Shown here piece after piece: positions 39,901 to 42,900 of a stretch of 64,000 nt of DNA. The position numbers were made by a program, and so were the translations under genes. This DNA is from Ostrinia nubilalis. Lineage: Eukaryota > Arthropoda > Insecta > Lepidoptera > Crambidae. The notes beneath the pieces are model-generated. The model was not told where the DNA came from and made no database searches. It saw nothing but the letters and a program-made list of their open reading frames with translations. Within the stretch, counting starts at the first letter, position 1. Every line of letters begins with the position of its first letter. The stretch is from the NCBI RefSeq assembly GCF_963855985.1, contig NC_087116.1:6225001-6289000 (forward strand). The letters are read 5' to 3'.

Positions 39901-42900
39901 TAAAAATGTCTAACCTTTATAGCACTTCATAGCTAACAAGCACTGCTTGTAGTACCGGTCGCCGGTCAGAATGATGTCGTCCACGTCCCGTCTATTGAGC
40001 TGTGCAGGCGTCTTCTCCTCCAGAAGAGCGCGGCATATGACCGCTATACAACCGGTTTGAGAACCTGGAAGGTAACAAAGAAGAAATCGTCAGTTTTAAG
40101 GTAAATGGTTTAATTTTTGGGTCACATTTATCTTTTACAAAACAAAAAATCTGCACGCCAATGAGGGCTATCGTTTTTATACTTAACAGTTGGCACCCCT
40201 GGCGATTTACAGGACCTTACTCTACAGTGGCGCCATCTTGATGAGTGCAAATGCGATAGTCCTCCTACCACTTTAGCGCTCACCAGTTGGTGCCACTGTC
40301 TTCGCTACTAGCAAGTGACAGGACCTTACTACAGTGGCGCTAACTGGTGAGCGCTAAAACGATAGCCCTCAAATCTGGATTCATCATCATCATAAGCCAG
40401 TAGAGCAGTCCACTGCTGGATATTTGTATACTCATCGTTTCAGCCAATTTTTTAATACTGGCCTAAGGTCTCATATTCTCTAAGATTGCCACAAACAACG
40501 ACTGGCCCTGCTCTTCCCGCATCCAGGTGCTTCCCAAGACTATAATTTTCGTTAGTCCACCAAGAAGGAGACCAGCCCACATTGCTGCGGTGCCTGTGGT
40601 CGTCACTCGAGAAATTTCCTGCCCCAACGACCATTCTACGAGCTATGTGTCCCGGCCAGTACCTCTTGTTCGGTAATTCATTCATTCAATCTATCCCCAT
40701 TCAGAAGCTTAAAAAGGCCCGGTTTTTTGATTCGTAGTTAAAATAACCAATAGTTAAATTTGACAGATGTCAAATGACAAGTGGTTAAATAACAGAAAAA
40801 ATGTTTTTCAAACAATGGTTAGCTTGACTTTGCATACATTTTTTTAACTATTAGTTAACATTTTAACTATGAATCAAAAAACTGGGCCTAAGAGCATCCA
40901 TCGTCTTTCCAAAACCTAGATCTATCCACCGAGTGAAAGGTCGACCGAGTGAAACCTCTCACACACAGTACGTGGTCTCGCTCGCTTCTTTTTGTTATTG
41001 GTCAACAAATCTACGTCAGTTTAACTGAGAAACCGAGTGATTACCCGACTGCACCAGAAGGAGGGTTATTTACTTTCTATGAATCAAACGGCCTTGAGTT
41101 ACCACAGAAAAATACTTTAGTATACGAACCACAAGCAGTAGAAGAATACTTCTTGGAGTTGCAGGCGATGCTCCCTTGTATAATCATCTTGTTCTTCTCC
41201 ACTTGGCAGAAGTTGTGCCAGATCTGAAACACACTTTAGTTTCAGCATTAGGCCCAAAACACACGGTGAAACGCAACTGCAACTGCTAGTTACTTTTGAG
41301 TTGAATCTAAGTTTCTGCCATAGCGTCCGTTGGGAGACCACACATGACGCGACCAGTTTGAAACTTTCAGTTTCAGTTTCATTTATCAGAATCATCAGAA
41401 AGTTGCAGTTTCGTTGAAGTTGCGTTTCACCATCTGTTCTGGGCCTTAAGAGTTTAGTTATTAGAGTTTAGTTTCAGCATTAGGCCCAGAACAGACGGTG
41501 AAACGCAACTGCAATGAAACTGCAACTGCTAGTTACTTTTGAGTTGCATCTAAGTTTCTGCCATTTGATTCTAGTTTCAGCATTTGATTCTAGTTTCAGC
41601 ATTTGATTCTAGTTTCAGCATAAATTTTGATTCTAGTTTCAGCATTTGATTTGAGATTCAACATTTGACTTTGGTTTATTTAGCATTTGACTTTAGTTTC
41701 AGCATTTGGATTTAGTTTGATGAAGCTCAAATATTCTCAGAAATTGTCTAATTTACGAGTGGTGTACTTTTTAAATCGGAAACAAGAGCTAATGACGTAG
41801 CTGAGAGTCAAATCTAGAGAATAATAATTATATGATGGGTTTTTGAAACGCATTTTTTTTCTACATAAAAACTGTTTTTTATTTTATTTTTATTTTATAA
41901 AAAAGGTTCACCAACAGCTTATACACTAATACATGTTAGATAATTTTAAACTTATTCTAGATTGTCTTATTAAATGTAAAGCCACTTACTGGCGAACTCA
42001 ACTTGCGTTTATAAGAAGACTACTGTTTAAAGTAAGGAGTTTGAACTCACCTTCCTCAACTTAGCACACTCGTACAAAGGCTGCGTGACCTCTTCGAGAG
42101 GGATCCGCTGCCTCTTCGGTCTCGGGCGCCGGCGGCGACGGTATGGCGGCACCCAAAGCCGGAACTTCATCTCGGGTATGTCTATAGTCTGTGGGGAAAT
42201 GCATGGTGAAATCGCAACAAACTGGAACTGTCAAAAAATAGGGATAGGCTAAAAAGGTAAAAGTTTTGAATCACGCCCGTATTCACAAACATTTACTAGT
42301 CTCACAGTGCGCGTGGACGCACAGGGTGACACAAACCAATCACAGAACGCTGTGCGTTCGATTTGCTGCTTTACTTAAACAAGCATCGTTAGTGAATACG
42401 GGCGTTAGTCCGTCAGTTAACTTATCGAAAAATTTAAGAGAGATAGCGCGCCAAAGTTCAATAGAGTCCCGTGACGTCAAAAAGTGCTTGAAAGTTTAGC
42501 ACTTTGTGACGTCTCGCAGAACTTCAACGCACCATAACTTCGTAATTACTTTCTTGACTAACAAAAAGATTCGTGTCCAACATTTTAAACGCCTCGCCTC
42601 GCGGTTGACAGCGCTGCGAAGGCGATACGGTGATGACCCCTTTCCAGGTTGATATTGTGCTATGTATGACCTTATGGGGTTATAGCAACTACTCACTATA
42701 CGGGACTATTCTCACCTCTCGTTCCCACCGCTGCAACTCCTGTGTAGCCAGGATCTACAGCTGGACCGCCAATAACCCAACCAGTGAAGGTCAAGTTTGT
42801 CCCGGGGGAAGTTAAACTGTCATTGGACCCGCAACGAAATTAATCAGAAGAAGAAATACTTACTATAGCCGGCATTCTTTGCGGTGGCGGTGGCGGGTGC

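Larger units (their letters stand above)
37552..41223 (-). other. Module 1 of the 24-exon gene (exons 5-9)
   Basis: These exons encode residues about 181-411. Visible in order: a Cys-containing helix-like segment (QTGCIAVICRALLEE), a strand-like segment with a G-G turn (TILSIGGTRHFLMW), then CYIFDPHS with D at about 354 and H at about 356, then GAGAFLRYAGITSFVLDFLANYG. A Cys-bearing helix followed by a D-x-H strand is the layout of C76-type papain-fold peptidases. Assignment to that fold is my inference. If catalytic, the Cys would be C217 or C222 or thereabouts, and the D-x-H pair is present. Confidence 0.5.
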